DNA of 64,000 nucleotides from contig JASANC010004087.1 in the NCBI GenBank assembly GCA_030248135.1, positions 310,001-374,000 on the forward strand, in the 5' to 3' direction. The notes below the pieces were generated by a model. That model was not told the origin of the DNA. It searched no databases and saw nothing but the letters and a program-made list of their open reading frames with translations. Both the position numbers and the translations under genes were made by a program. The stretch comes from Theristus sp. LFF4_11. Lineage: Eukaryota; Nematoda; Chromadorea; Monhysterida; Xyalidae. Positions 44,560 to 57,242 of this stretch are shown one piece after another. Every line of letters starts with the position of its first letter. Within the stretch, counting starts at the first letter, position 1.

Positions 44560-45345
44560 GTCTGATGAAATTTTCCCATGAGCTTGAAAATCTGCGAGTT
44601 TTTTTGGTGTTTCAGTTTTGTTCATCAGTGGTGCACTGATATTATACTGGTTTTGTACATGATCTGTTTGGTTTGAAATTTTGAAAATTTTGAAAAAAAT
44701 TTGAAATATCGGCCGCAAAACTGAACCCCTCCGAAATTATAATTGTTGTCCATCTGTGTCGCCTCATCCTCAAATGTTTCTCAGTCGTTTGCAGACAATA
44801 TTCATTTTTGATCTTCTGCTGCTGCTTGTGTTTGCTCCTTTTGTCTGTCAAGCATCTACTTGCCGCCGTTCCAATTGAATTCTCTCCGACATGAAGGTTT
44901 TACCAGGCTGCAAAAATAGTCTCTTCGCCAAGAATTTGTGGTTATCATTGATAATACACACGTTGGCGGTTTGAACGGGTCCAAATATATTGTGCAGCAA
45001 CCCACTTGGCTCTGAATAGAAATAGGCAATAAACACAAATGCAATTTGACAGATTAGAGTTCATACTAAAATATTTGCTGACGTTGGTCGTTTGTGGCCG
45101 CGTCAGACGCTGAAAAAAAACATGGTCTGCTTGGACTTACGGTTTAGAGAAGATAGCCGTTTGTTTAAAAACATGGTTGACAAGTTTCTTTGCTAACAAT
45201 TCAAGTGTAAAGGGCGACAGTTCTGAAATAGCTTTTAAAAATGTCAATAGCTAGCTGCCACATGATAAAAATCAATTAATACACACAGCTGTTAAAAGTT
45301 TGAAGTTTACTCAATCAAAGTCATCCCATGTTATCCTATCGGCAT
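44560..45345. other. Intergenic, no gene seen
   Basis: AT-rich spacer between the secreted-protein gene and the nAChR gene; promoter sequence of the latter is expected here, but no clear element is visible. Confidence 0.35.
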
Positions 45346-45346
45346 C

Positions 45347-48300
45347 ATGTGGCCTGCACTAATGATGCTCGCTATCAACGCAGCACAGCAGAGCTCAATC
45401 GGTGAGTAAATAGGGAAAACTGGCGACAAAATAAGCTCATAAGTTTGCAACTGAACGTTCACCATAATCAAATTTACTTTTTTTGCGGCATTCTCACACA
45501 TCAATTGTTCGTCTTTCAAAAACTTATTGAAATAAATGCTCTTTTATTGACAAATTATTGCATTTTACCGTTTTTACGCAACGTGTTGCAGGCAACTTGA
45601 CCGATGAGCAACGTTTGTTCTACCACCTGACCCGAGCGTATGACCCTCGTGTGCGACCAGTGGTCAACCACACCGACATCATCGTTGTACAGCTCGGCCT
45701 CACACTCACCAATATTTTTGGACTCGTCGGTTGTTTTGAAAATTTTCCAGCTGACAAAACTTTTGCAAACTTTTTTGAAACACTTCAGGATGAGAAAAAC
45801 CAAGTGATCGCAGTGAACGTTTGGATGGACCAGGTTTGCTGAAGTCGCACTCGCTGCAATTGAACCTGCATTGTGCGTGGAGGCCATCTGTCTCTTTCAT
45901 GGAACAATGTTTTCAGGAATGGAAGGATGAACTGCTACATTGGGACCCGAGTGACTTCGGCGGCGTTGAGACGCTGCGCGTGCCATGTGATCGCATTTGG
46001 TTGCCCGATATTGTCCTTTATAACAGGTGCTCGAAAATTCACAACCATAGTCCTCAAACTGTTGCTGTTATTCCATGAATGATTATTTGTTTACAGTCTA
46101 ACTCTATAACATATCCAACTAGCTGATTGGCTGGTGATCACGCGATGCAGGCATTCTGTGCAAATCAAACTCCGCCTCCACAACAATGCCTGCACAGAAT
46201 GCATGCAACACGTGATCGCCAACCAATCAGCAAGTTGGATAGAGAATTTGTTTGAAGTTGCAAAGTACTTCACCACCACAGTCTGCTTGAGCACTGCAGC
46301 GCAGACGACTACACCCGTGGCTTCATGCGAGCCCGCGCGATGGTCTACCCCGATGGCACCGTCTTCTGGCCGCCACCAACCAAACTGCGCAGCACCTGCA
46401 AAATCGATGTCACCTATTTTCCATTTGACACACAAGTCTGCTGGTTCAAATGCGGATCGTGGTCGTACAACGGTGGATTGATTTCATTCGTTAACAATTT
46501 GTTCCTTTTGTTTTGTTTAAAAAGCCATTTTTTTCAGGATTCCAAGTGGACGTCACAAACCTGACGGCCAACATTGACCTTAGCAATTACATTGAAAACG
46601 GCGAATTCGATTTAATTGACGTCTGGCAAGAGAAGACCGTGTCCAAGTACACCTGCTGTCCGGAGCCGTATCCGGATGTGACGTTTTACATAAAGATTCG
46701 TCGGAAGACGCTGTATTTCATGTTAGAATGCATGGCATTTCGACGACTATTCAGTTGCAATAAGAGCACAAAGCTCCATTATGTATCATCTTTTCTTTAA
46801 GACTTGCGATTCAATGCGGTTGTTGACGTAAAAGGAAACTAGTTTCAATCTGTATGTGGTAATTCAGAATAGTGACCCGGCCAAATTTAGGGGACTCGGA
46901 TCCCTTTGCCAATTTTGAATTCTCGCGTCGTGCATGAAACTGCTTACCCATCTGTGCATGCATAATATATCAGACGCACACTTTAGGCCATTCAGTGCGA
47001 CGGGCACCAGACGTGCGCACAGTATTGCAGTGTTGCAAAGCTTTGCGACACACTTTGCAGTGTTCAGGTACAACATCGTGTTCCCGTGCATGATGATGTC
47101 CGTGCTGACGCTGCTCGTCTTCTGTCTGCCGCCCGACTCCGGCGAGAAAGTCGTGCTCGGCGTCACCGTGCTGCTCGCGTTCAGCGTGTTCGCGCTGGCG
47201 ATCGCCGAGAAAATGCCGGAGACGTCCGAGTCGATGCCGCTGATTGGTGGGCGCACTCAGTGGCATGCGCTTTGCCTGCAGCAACCGTGCACTGTCTATC
47301 GATTTGCAGGAATTTATCTCACCTGCGTCATGAGCATGACCTGCATCTCCGTCGTAATGACCGTCGTTGTGAGTATAAATTGATGAATCTTGATTAATTG
47401 TTTTTACTTTTGATGAATCACAATTTTTAGAAGACTGATAGGAAAAAGCTACTTTCCGCTTTGTATCAGTTGCTCTAGCTCCAGGCGATCAAAGTTCCAA
47501 AAGTATTCTCAATCGGCATGCCTGGCAAGTGGCAGATTAGTAAATTCAAGCGAAATCCTGCAACAGCTCGCTATCGATTTGGCCGATTGAATTTCAAAAG
47601 CTTGATTGCAGACAATGCAGAAATATTCGACGAAGCATTTCTTAGTAGCACTCCAGAAAATTTAGATTTCAACAATTTGAATCCAATCATGATTTTCTGA
47701 AAACTCGATTCTATTTATTAAGACACCACTCACATCATGGAACACATCGTGAACTGAACTAAATGTGAACCAAACTGAACTGTGAACTGAACTGACTCCG
47801 CCTCTGCAGTAATGCCTGCACAGTAACCATACGCATCAGGTGATCCCCAATCAATCAGCTGAATTAGAGTTCGACTGTATGTGGTGAACGCAACATGGTG
47901 GACATGTTAGGCTCACAAATATCAAATATTCTTTCCGCATATTGCCATTCTCTGTCCACTTCAGGGATACTCCAAGTGGCTCAAGGACTCAATCGACAAT
48001 TATCATACATTGAAAGCCTGCCACTGGTTTCCTGTGTACCATTTATCGTGAATATGCCCGTTTTCAGTGCAGCTTGAAATCGGTTGCGTGTTTTGACAGG
48101 TTCTGAACTTCCACTACCGCGGGGACAGTCGCCCACTGCCGCAGGTGCTGCGTTGGCTGTTGCTGGAGCAGATTGCGCACCACATGTGCATGGGGGAGTT
48201 CAGTGCAGCGAGGGAGCGACACGCGGGCAGCATCGTGCACAGCCTTCACAGAGAGCAACGACTGCTCAACGTCAGCGAGCCGGGGACGCCACAAGAGCTC

Positions 48301-48864
48301 AGTGGCAGCTCGACGCACTGCAATGCAGCCTATCAACCAACGTTGGTGCACGTTGAGCAGGTAGACCACAGATCGGTTTATATGGTCGCTAAAAAACAAG
48401 CTAGGTATGTATTTTTGCTGCCTCCTGAGCTTCACATAACACTTTTTCAACCGCAAACCATCGCACAGCGCTATCGAGCGAGTGAAAGCGGCGGCGTGTG
48501 TCCGGCGTGTCCACGCGGTCGACCGGTGAACGTCAGTCACCATCACCAGCAACAGCAGAGCAACGATGGTGACTCGGATGAACGGCAGCCGCAGCAAGCA
48601 TGTTGCACGTGCAACCGCATGAGCACCACAACAACTGCACGTCCAACATCGCCGGCAACTGAGCAAGCAGTACGCCAGTGTCTGCAGCAAATCCTGACGC
48701 ACGTCACCAGGAAGCAGCGCTGCGTCGACTTTGACGAACATCAACTCGAAGAGTGGAGACTCGCGGCGAGGGTGATCGATCGCATACTGTTCTTTCTGTT
48801 TCTGACTTCGATTTGCATCGTGACCTTTGTGCTGCTGATCGCAATTCCATTCGCACAGCATTGA
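45347..48864 (+). CDS. Nicotinic acetylcholine receptor alpha-type subunit (Cys-loop channel)
   Basis: Exon 1 is a short signal peptide ([16 protein letters not shown]) with a GTGAGT donor. Later exons encode [29 protein letters not shown], the Cys-loop ([15 protein letters not shown]), and the vicinal cysteines of alpha subunits ([11 protein letters not shown], about 46650). M1 follows, then M2 with the GEK entry ring ([19 protein letters not shown]) of cation-selective channels, and M3 after [15 protein letters not shown] long M3-M4 loop with His/Gln tracts and M4 ([19 protein letters not shown]) end at 48864. It is a ligand-gated cation channel subunit at neuromuscular or neuronal membranes; the exact ACR group is not assigned. 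Introns contain a MITE copy (46111-46239), repeat B (46890) and a partial MITE (47794). The donor after the M1-side exon near 46720 is uncertain. Confidence 0.92.
46111..46239. mobile_element. MITE family A copy 3, best-preserved
   Basis: Ends tatccaactagctgattggctggtgatcacg and its complement form arms of about 50 bp, with ctccgcctccacaacaatgcctgcac between. It lies in an nAChR intron. Confidence 0.8.
46890..46940 (+). repeat. Dispersed repeat B, copy 2
   Basis: ggggactcggatccctttgccaattttgaattctcgcgtc, matching the copies at 19205 and 36180. Confidence 0.6.
47794..47866. mobile_element. MITE family A copy 4, partial
   Basis: Starts in the core (gactccgcctctgcagtaatgcctgcac) and ends tgatccccaatcaatcagctga; only the right half is present. 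It sits in the large nAChR intron. Confidence 0.55.
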
Positions 48865-49604
48865 TCATCCTCTCTGTAGCACCTTGGCTGGATGCTCAGC
48901 AGGTGCTGATAAAAGGCAGACGAAAAAACAAATGCAACGCGACTGTCGGTGTCACAACTGTTTCGCGATGCAGTGAAACATGTTTATTGATTCATGGTTG
49001 TTTTATTAATCAAAACGGTTAAACGAAATAGTTTTAGGCGATTTATCAAATCAAAAAGTGTGTGTGTGGCAAAATCAGTCATAAGTGGATCGTTGATCTT
49101 ATGAGCACATGCATCTATTGACCACAAGATTTGCCGCAGCAATGTTCCACCAATTCTTTGCCGCCCACTGTTGCGCAGAACGTTGCAAGCGTGGCGTCCG
49201 TTACAGCTGGATAATTACAGCAAATGAAAAGTTGCAGTTTCATGGTCTAACAAGAAGAAAGAAGAAAACCGAAACTCACAGGCGCAAGGTGGATTTGCGA
49301 TGGGACACGGCGGTAAGGTGCTTGCGGCCGTTGATGTTGCGGATGTACTTGCTGATGATACTGTTGATGTTGCTGGGCTTGTGCCTCCAGTGGGCGATTG
49401 AAGGCACTGGCTCGTGTATTCCTGCTCCACCGTACTCCACGACACTTGCGCAGTGTTGCAACTGTGAGAGAGTGGAAGCGTTGCTAACATTTTTGAGTTT
49501 TGGTAATTTTGATTGCTCGAGCAGTGTGGCTCAACGTTTTGTAAATGTTATGAAGTCTTTGCTAACAACTCAAACTTTTCCACACAACACAAAGCTGAGG
49601 ATGT

Positions 49605-49846
49605 TCACTTTGCGCCAGTGTGGTACGAGCAGACACAGCTGAAGAGCACCGCGTTTGCAGTAGCGCCGTCAACGACGCAGCGGGGCGTGTTGCAGTGGAC
49701 TTCGTTGATGACAGCCGTGTTTGTGGGACACTGCTGGCGACACGCGAGCGCACAGTAGAACCTGCCCACAAACAACGTCGCGTGCGTGCACAGCGCCTGC
49801 TGTGCGTTGGTGCTTTCGTCGCTGAACTTTACGTTTGCGTTCTTGG
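49605..49846 (-). CDS. Cys-rich terminal exon of a small, probably secreted protein
   Basis: After a clear acceptor (TCAAAATTGCAG) the exon encodes about 80 residues, ending at TGA 49607-49605. It has eight to nine Cys in a spaced pattern: QQALCTH, FYCALACRQQCPTN, HCNTPRC and LFSCVCSYH. Such spacing suggests a disulfide-knitted extracellular domain. A possible first exon lies upstream near 50326-50240 (MQITIEFAIAISCLTSGG, a signal-peptide-like start). Overlapping plus-strand frames are less convincing because they lack the Cys pattern and splice sites. Family unknown. Confidence 0.5.
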
Positions 49847-50344
49847 CTGCAATTTTGAGTTTTTTCTAAAGAAGCCCTCATCACGTTTCTCACCGACATA
49901 AAACCAAAAAATGTGATTTTCTGGGTGTGCAAGTGCTTTTAGTCATTCATGTCTAAAATTTTGAAAACTTCAAGCCATTATTAATGAATGTTTTACATAA
50001 TTCTATCACACACTGTAGGTTATGACTTACTGAGTTGATTGTTAAAATTATCTTTGCACGCTTGCGGAGCGGTTGATTCTTGAAAGCTGGCTTCCTTTGC
50101 CTTCCATTCGTTGCCTTGAAGCAAAAAAATTTTTAACAACTTTTACACAACTCAGTCGGAAACACGTTTGTTGCATGTGCAATAATAATCTTTTGAAAGT
50201 TTGCCAAATCTCATTATCTCTGAGGTTCCAAAAAATCTTACTGTTGAAATATGAACAACAGCCGTGCACAATGCCACCTGATGTCAGACAACTTATCGCA
50301 ATTGCGAACTCAATTGTTATTTGCATTTTGCAAGAAAGCATAAT

Positions 50345-51180
50345 AAAAAACGAGTTAGTTTTGAAAAGTGTGAAAGCGCGAGTAAAATGTTGATATCGTG
50401 TTGAATGAAATGACCAAAACTTTCTGGTTTGGTTACCGAGTCACGTGCTCATGAGAAAAACAAACAATCAGAACCAGCTGTTTGCCATTATCCGTCACCA
50501 AAGTTATGCGAACATTCAACAATCATGCACTACACTTACCTTTGCTTGAACTGTGTGTATTACTAAAGTTCGGTTGCCAGAAAAAGATTGCAACGTGCAG
50601 TTGGTCTGACGGCTACCAGCTGTGAACGGCCACCGTGAGTTATGCATTACTGCGTGACTGGCACTCAGTAACACGAACAAAAAACCGTCTGGGGGTTTGT
50701 TGATGATCGGTCATTAGTCCCAAGTTTCGTAATAACAATCGTAATAAGAGTAATACCGTATCAACAAGTCGTCTGACGCGCCAGACGTTTCCCGCTGCTT
50801 CACATATCCATGACACTACACCATTGGCGATATGACAACAGTAAACAACATTATGAATCATTAATCATTTAATTCCATGAAGCGTGTACTCATCTGACGG
50901 TTGTGCTGTTGTTGTTTACTGTTTGTGAGAGCTTCGTTACGTGTGATGTGAAACTACGCAATTGACTTTTGACAGTGCTTTCAGTCAAGCTCTGAGTAGC
51001 TAGTTGAATCGGCTACAGCTACAGCTGAGGCGTAGTTGATGTGCTAAGCAACAACTAAGATGGAATTGAATTCTAGGCAACTTATGTTCAAAGAAAAGTT
51101 TATGCTTTCAATCGTACAATGTGCTTTTATACAGAGTGACGCAGTCTGACCTGCACTAAAACAACCTCTGGACAAAATCG
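50345..51180. other. Intergenic, no gene seen
   Basis: Spacer upstream of the lectin gene. A 73-codon minus frame at 50640-50861 has no splice or motif support. Confidence 0.35.
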
Positions 51181-51185
51181 AAATT

Positions 51186-52989
51186 ATGAAGCCGCTCTGT
51201 TTCTTGCTCCTGTTGTGTGCGGCATCGGAGAGATGCGCTTCGGCATTGTCAGCTCAGGGTTCGCATTCTGTGATTGTGGAGAACACATTTTATTGGAAAA
51301 CGAGTTTCTTTTTTTTCAGACTGTCAGAGTCTGCGACTGCCCCACATAGTGCATGGCCAACAGTGCGTCGTGTTTCACAAGAGCGAGTTGACGTACGAGG
51401 CAGCGAGCGCGCACTGCGCAGCCGGCATCGGCGTTGGCGTCGCAGGTCACCTGGCGCTGTTGAACGCAGATGCCAGTCTGATGAACACAACGTCAAAACT
51501 GGTCTCCGTACGTGCGGCTCTCAACTCGCAGATTCCTGTTGCTTCAGTGAGCTTCCAGAAACGTCTGGCAATTTGCAGAGCATTTTGCAATCGTACAACT
51601 CCGGTTGGATCGGTCTGCGTCGCGCGACGACTTTGTCCCCGTGGCTGTGGCTTGATGGATCGGACGGCAGCCACGGACGCAACGACACCCCGTGGCTGTC
51701 GTCTTCATACGCCTACCATTCCTACTACACTTGCGCCTATTTGTCGGCGGAGACCGGGCTGATCAAAAGCTATCTTTGCCACTCATACCCGTTGCCACCG
51801 ATATGCACGTATCGTTCGTGATGTATCTGTATTTTTTCAGTTCATTTTTGTGTCATATTTGTTCGTTACCCTTGTTTAGGATAATGTTTTTTGCAGCTAT
51901 AAAGGGCCAAATAAACGGCATCATTGGTAAGTTTAGCGACAATAAATGGACTCTTTTGATCGGTTTCTTTTGTTGAATCATTAATTGTAAAAATTGTCTT
52001 CTTGCAGTCGAAAGAACGCAGCAGCTGCAACAAGACTGTCTCGACCTCAACGGATTACAGTTTGGATCCAGTTGTTTCTTTCGTTCAGACGGTGGAAAAT
52101 CGATGAGAGCTTGCTGGACAGAGGCAAACCGACTGGGTGCCAGACCAATCCGCATATATACGCAAGCTCAGTTGGAAGCAGTTGCAAATATTTGTCAGGT
52201 CAGATTAATCAAATACAATTGCGCTTCACAATGTTTTCCGAATCATCAATCTCTGTTATTTAGAAAACCAATGCGCAATATTATTGGACCGCACTGCAAG
52301 CCGATCAATCTGGCCAAACGGCCTACTGGATGCACGATGAGTCGAGTGCAGACCAAATGAACTCTTTGAGTGTGCGTCCGATGCTTGCGGGTCAGTCGGC
52401 ATCAATCGCAAGCCACTGCGCCACGATCAACTGGAACGGCACCATGTTCAACTTTGTCTACATGCCGTGTGAGAATAACCAGACCAACTATTCATGTCTC
52501 TTTGAAAAAGGTCAGTGCATGGATGCTCAACGCAAAAGTTCTAGTCTGAAAACAGCACACTTTGCAGTTGCCCAGTCAAAAACGCACACGTGCGCCCAGG
52601 GTCACATTGCGCTGCTGTAACATCGCATGTGGGCGTCTGTGTTTGTTTCAGTGCAACGTTGCAGTGTTATCACAGAGTGCACCGTCGTCCGACCAGGTCT
52701 AATTTTACGATTACTGCTTCCAGTGGCGCCTGTGCAGCGGTTTGGTCTGCAAGCGAAATTGCAGCGTCTCGTAGCGAGCTCGCAGGCAGCAACGATCGCC
52801 ACGATCAGCGTGCCCTCGGGTGAACGCGAATGTGCCTTTGAATGCCTGATTAGAGAAGGCTGTCTGTCATTCAATCTGTTCAAAACGAATGACACCTGCC
52901 AACTGATGTACATTCCCATCGAAGCTGTTCCGGTGCACGCAACACTCGTCTCAGACAGTGGTACAAATGTCTACGCTCGTTACCTGTAG
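51186..52989 (+). CDS. Secreted protein with two C-type lectin-like domains and a PAN/apple-like domain
   Basis: Exon 1 encodes a signal peptide (MKPLCFLLLLCAASERCASA). CTLD 1 follows (QQCVVFHKSELTYEAASAHC, GHLALLNADASLM, WIGLRR, WLWLDGSDGS, TCAYLSAETG, PLPPICTY), with the usual Cys positions and the WIGL and WxW-DGS signature. CTLD 2 starts near 52010 (SSCFFRSDGGKSMRACWTEA, YWTALQ, HCATINWNGTMFNFVYMPCE, YSCLFEK). The last exon, from about 52650, has a PAN-like pattern (ERECAFECLIREGCLSFNLF, then TCQLMY). No clear EPN/QPD calcium-sugar motif was seen, so carbohydrate binding is uncertain. Introns are 50-150 nt. Nematodes carry many such lectins in immunity and cuticle or gut secretions. The joint before the PAN exon is tentative. 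Confidence 0.8.
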
Positions 52990-52991
52990 CC

Positions 52992-53335
52992 ATTTGCTTC
53001 TTGTTTAAAAAATCAGTACTGCCTGTTTAAATTATCCGATTCCATTTCATTGTGATATTGTCTTTCATTTGTTTGTTCTTTTCTTATTTAACTGAAAAAT
53101 CCAAACTCAGTTAATCCGTTGATTAGTTTTTGTTTAACTTTGCTTGACTGATTATTCCACTTTGACTTTGAACAAGTCTTTCTCAATTAACAATAGTTCA
53201 ATAGTCCGTTGAATTGTCAACCACTCAAATTATTTTAAAAACCAATTATAGCTAAAGTTTCGTTCAATTTCACTTCTCAGTACAGTCTTATCGTCTTAAA
53301 TGCTTACCGGCACCGATTATCATTGACACATGCTG
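52992..53335. other. Intergenic between convergent lectin and kinase genes
   Basis: AT-rich with repeated ttaa/gttt motifs; no gene. Confidence 0.4.
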
Positions 53336-53337
53336 AT

Positions 53338-56300
53338 TCAAGTCGATCTGGAATGACAGCTGTTGTAGTAATCAGTTTTTGGACTTAGCACTGGTACGTA
53401 GTTGTATTGGTCGCTCTTTTCATCGAAAGCATCGGTCAACTGCTGACAAAGCTGATCGAACGTCGGTCGTTCGCTTGGCAACGCTGACCAACAACTGAGC
53501 ATCGCAGATTCGCTGAGTTTGACGGACACAACTCACAATCATTGCCGCAAAAATCACGACAAAATAAACTACCAAAACTCGTTGTCAAACAAACGCAAAC
53601 ATTGTGCAATCGCAGTGTTCGGGCGTCTTCAATCGATTGCCTGCTATGAGATAGCCCAACAGATCGTGTGGATTCAGCTGTGCGTACGGAACACCACCGA
53701 GGGACCAGATCTCGAAGAGTAAAACACCGAAAGCCCAACTGAAACACCACCGGCACCGAATTATTACTCTTTGTTAACAAAACCAAATTTCTAAAAAAGC
53801 AAAAGCCGCACGGACACATCAGTTTTTGTAGAGTAAACGTTGTGCTGGAGTGCTTCAATTGCTAGCCATTTCACTGGCACCCTGTGCGAGTGCAAGTCGA
53901 CATAGTGCGACTCGTGGTCAGCAATCTTTCGTGTCATGCCAAAGTCAGCGATTTTCACGAGGTGCTCGGCCGTGACCAGCACGTTTCTGGCAGCAAGATC
54001 GCGGTGCACGTAGCCTTTGGCGGCAATGTGTGCCTGCGCGCGCTAGCACAGTTTTGTACTTTCATTTGAAACTTTCAGGTAAAATTTCGACAACGTTCTC
54101 ACTTCTCACCATCGCAGTGGCAATGCTAATCGAAAACAGAAGCAGGTCTTTCGCAGTCAACTTCATCCTGGTGTTAACTTGCAGCGAGTTTGAATGCGAG
54201 TCGTCAACATACTGAAATGACTTGAGCTAGACTTTGTAGCGGTTTTTTGGCACAAAGAAAATGTCATGGAGCGTTAGGGGACACGGAGTTTTGAACACGC
54301 TTTGGAAAAAATGCTCAACACCGTCGTCCGTGCTCCACGCTACCAAAATCCACGCAACATCTGATTGAACTTACAAAACCCCTTTCAAAAAATCAAAAGC
54401 AAAAAACCTGAACACGGAAATGACGTCTGCTGCGTAGGTATTGCAGCAAGTTGCCACGTTCGCAATACTCCAAAACAAGCGCAGTCGGCTCGCACTGAGT
54501 GACACACGCGATTGGTTGAATCAGATGCGGGTGGTGGCCAAGATCATGCGACAGTTGTTTCATCAAGGCGATTTCGGTGAGAAACTTTTTCTTCTCTGGT
54601 TCGCTTGCATAGTCTGAAATGCTGTCAACGTCAAATTGTAACAATTAAAAGAAAAAGGATTGTCACCTGGCAATTGTTTGACAGCCACAATTTTAGGAAA
54701 TTTATTTGAACTCCGGATCGGCGGATGGTTTGGCGACTCCACCGTGAAGTATCCTGCAACCACACAGACGATGTTTCCGCACAAGCTGGTTTTGCAAAAA
54801 AATTATAGAAAATCCCACCAACCTACCCTTATACACAATCCCGAAAGCACCGCGGCCGAGTACTTGATCAGTGAACACCCGCAAATCTTTCCAGCTGCAT
54901 TCCCAAACGTCCTGCGACTCTGCGCTGAAAAATCACACACATGCGCGAAAGGGAATCAACGGTTTCTATAACAAAAAAAGTAAAAAAAGCGTAAAAGACG
55001 GAATCAACGGCTTCCATGGACTTCCATAAAAAATAAAAAAGCGATGAGAGGCAAAGACGAACGCACGGTATCTGGTAATAATTCGGCTTCACTTCATCGA
55101 GCGGCAATTCCGCCAATGCAACCGAGGAGTGTTTCTTGGCAGAAGACCTCAGCCAAAGTGTCACAGCCAGCCCAACTGTGACAATCACAAACAGCACTGG
55201 CACGACACAAAGCCACACCACCAACCAACGGCCATCTGCAACGCCTGTAAAAGTTGAGAATTTCTTCTCGGCATACATTTTTTGAATTCAAATTCCATAT
55301 TAACTCGCCTTCGGTGTTGCGCACTTGTGGCACCGTCACTTCAACGAGCATTGCCTGGAACCGATTCTGATTTCGAACGTGGTCGCTGGCGTTGACGGCA
55401 GTGATCAGTGCCGATTCACTCTGCCGCCCTGCCACCGCACAAACGGTGACTGCGTACGTGCCGTGCGCCACATTGAACAGTGTCACGTTGCGAATGGAGA
55501 ACTGTGAACATGAAAGCCGTTGAAACCCGGTGAACAAGCAATAACATCAGAACAGCACTGATTTTCACTCACATCGCATTGGTGCAGCGGCACCACTGGC
55601 CGACACGTGCTCACGATTCGAGTGACATTGAGCATCTTAGCGGTTGTGAAAACCGTCGTCTTTTTCGCAAGCAACAGAAAGGACAATTCGTCTGGCAGCC
55701 AGGCACGGCCAACGCCGTACAAAACCACGAAATACCGATAATCAGCTGCAGTTGTTTTGTGGCCTTCAGGATCACCGAAGCCGTGGGTAGTTTCAAGTGG
55801 AGAATCCCAACGAATGATGACGTCGGCGGCGTCTGCTCTGTTACCGGCAACTTCGTAACGAAAGTTGGGCACGGAACAAATGGGTGGAGCCAGAGGTTTG
55901 TTCATTGCATCTGCGCTGGCACATGGAAATTGTCATTCATACTGTTCAAATGGCAAATGACAACAATGAATACCCTTTGGAAAGCACCGATCGCTCAAGT
56001 TAGACCTCAACACGGAGTCACACGCTGCAAGGATAAAAACTTCCCGTGAGTAACAGTCCATTTAGGTATGAAACCCATAAAAGCAAACAATGCCACCAAC
56101 AAAGCTGTATGAACAGTTCTAGTGGCTCTGACAAGCGAATCAGCTCACTGCGGTTGCACCGTTCGTACTCAAACGCAACAACCTTCAAGACAAATTTCCA
56201 TTTTCAAACAATAAACATTCACAGAATAAAAATCAGAGACAAAGCACAAACCGCAATAACATATTCGCATTTTGCCCGCATGTCCTCAACCGAAAAATGA

Positions 56301-56903
56301 AGAGCCATGATTCCATCGGCGTCAGTTTGCTGTAAAATGCAGTTGAAAAAAATGCGTGGTAACAAAACTGGGCACAATGAAAGGAATGACGAATGAACGT
56401 TTCAAACATTCAACGTGCAGGTGTTCCCTTCAGTACACTCACAACGCGTTCGAAACGTTTAGCGACTTTAAACCTGGGTTTGGTTTACCTGATGCACTTC
56501 GGACCGGACGCCTTGCAGGTGACCATAATCGGTGCAGAAAACAGGAGTCTTCAATACCGAGCAGTTGAAGCCGTATCCTGATCCTGAACAGCGTTAGAAA
56601 AGTAACGAAAACAGCCAGCGAATCATTGGAATGGAAAGGCCTACCGAATAACGGAGCAACAGCCACGTACACAACCACGACCGGCAAGGTGTTTTGCTGT
56701 TTGTCATGCGGTTTCGACCACAAAGTTAGGTTCAGTAGAAGCAACGACGCATTTTGGAGTGCATCCAACTGCAGCTGTCCCGCTAAACTGTCGTTCAAGC
56801 AAAAAGACATTGACCGAGTGAAAAGCCGAGCGCAAAAGCGGTAAAATGAATGCAATGAAAGAATGAGTGAAACGAAAATTGCTGTCAAGTTTATTTCATT
56901 CAT
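53338..56903 (-). CDS. Receptor tyrosine kinase with fibronectin-III-like ectodomain
   Basis: The start at 56903 gives a signal peptide (MNEINLTAIFVSLILSLHSF). The ectodomain exons include two FN3-like segments (DVIIRWDSPLE…YRYFVVLYGVG, and FNVAHGTYAVTVCAVAG). One transmembrane helix (WLVVWLCVVPVLFVIVTVGL) is at about 55230. The kinase has the Gly-loop LGRGAFGIVYKG, VAVKQL, an EYCERGNLLQYLR hinge, the catalytic loop MHRDLAARN, DFG, a YVDL activation segment and WLAIEAL in place of APE, as in RTKs. The C-lobe includes WAFGVLLFEIWSLGG and CWSALPSERPTFDQL. Key residues are intact. It would signal at the plasma membrane; the ligand and subfamily are not clear. Introns are 50-110 nt, with phase agreement where checked, such as the join into CWSALP. 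Confidence 0.85.
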
Positions 56904-57242
56904 AACAACAACAAATCACAACGCGAGTTTAACGGCAAGTCAAGCAACATATTCTACCCATTACCGTTTCACGCAACCAGTTTGACGACACAGCCCACAC
57001 TGCGTGCCGTTTCTGCTCAGCCAAATGTGAGCGAGCTTTCTCAGGCCAGCAAAAATGAATCCAACTCACTGACAGTCACCAATACGTCACGCACTGCCTG
57101 GCATTGTGACTCAACTAAACACAACTGATGAGTGCAACAAATGTGACGCAGCGGAAATAAGTCGTTTTTTTAAGTTAAAGAACGATTGAATGCTACACAA
57201 AAACGGAGGAATCTGAACATGTTTCCGTCCGATCCAACGTCG

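Noticed and set aside
48064..48861. Long minus-strand ORF of 265 codons
   Set aside because: Antisense shadow of the last exons of the nAChR gene.
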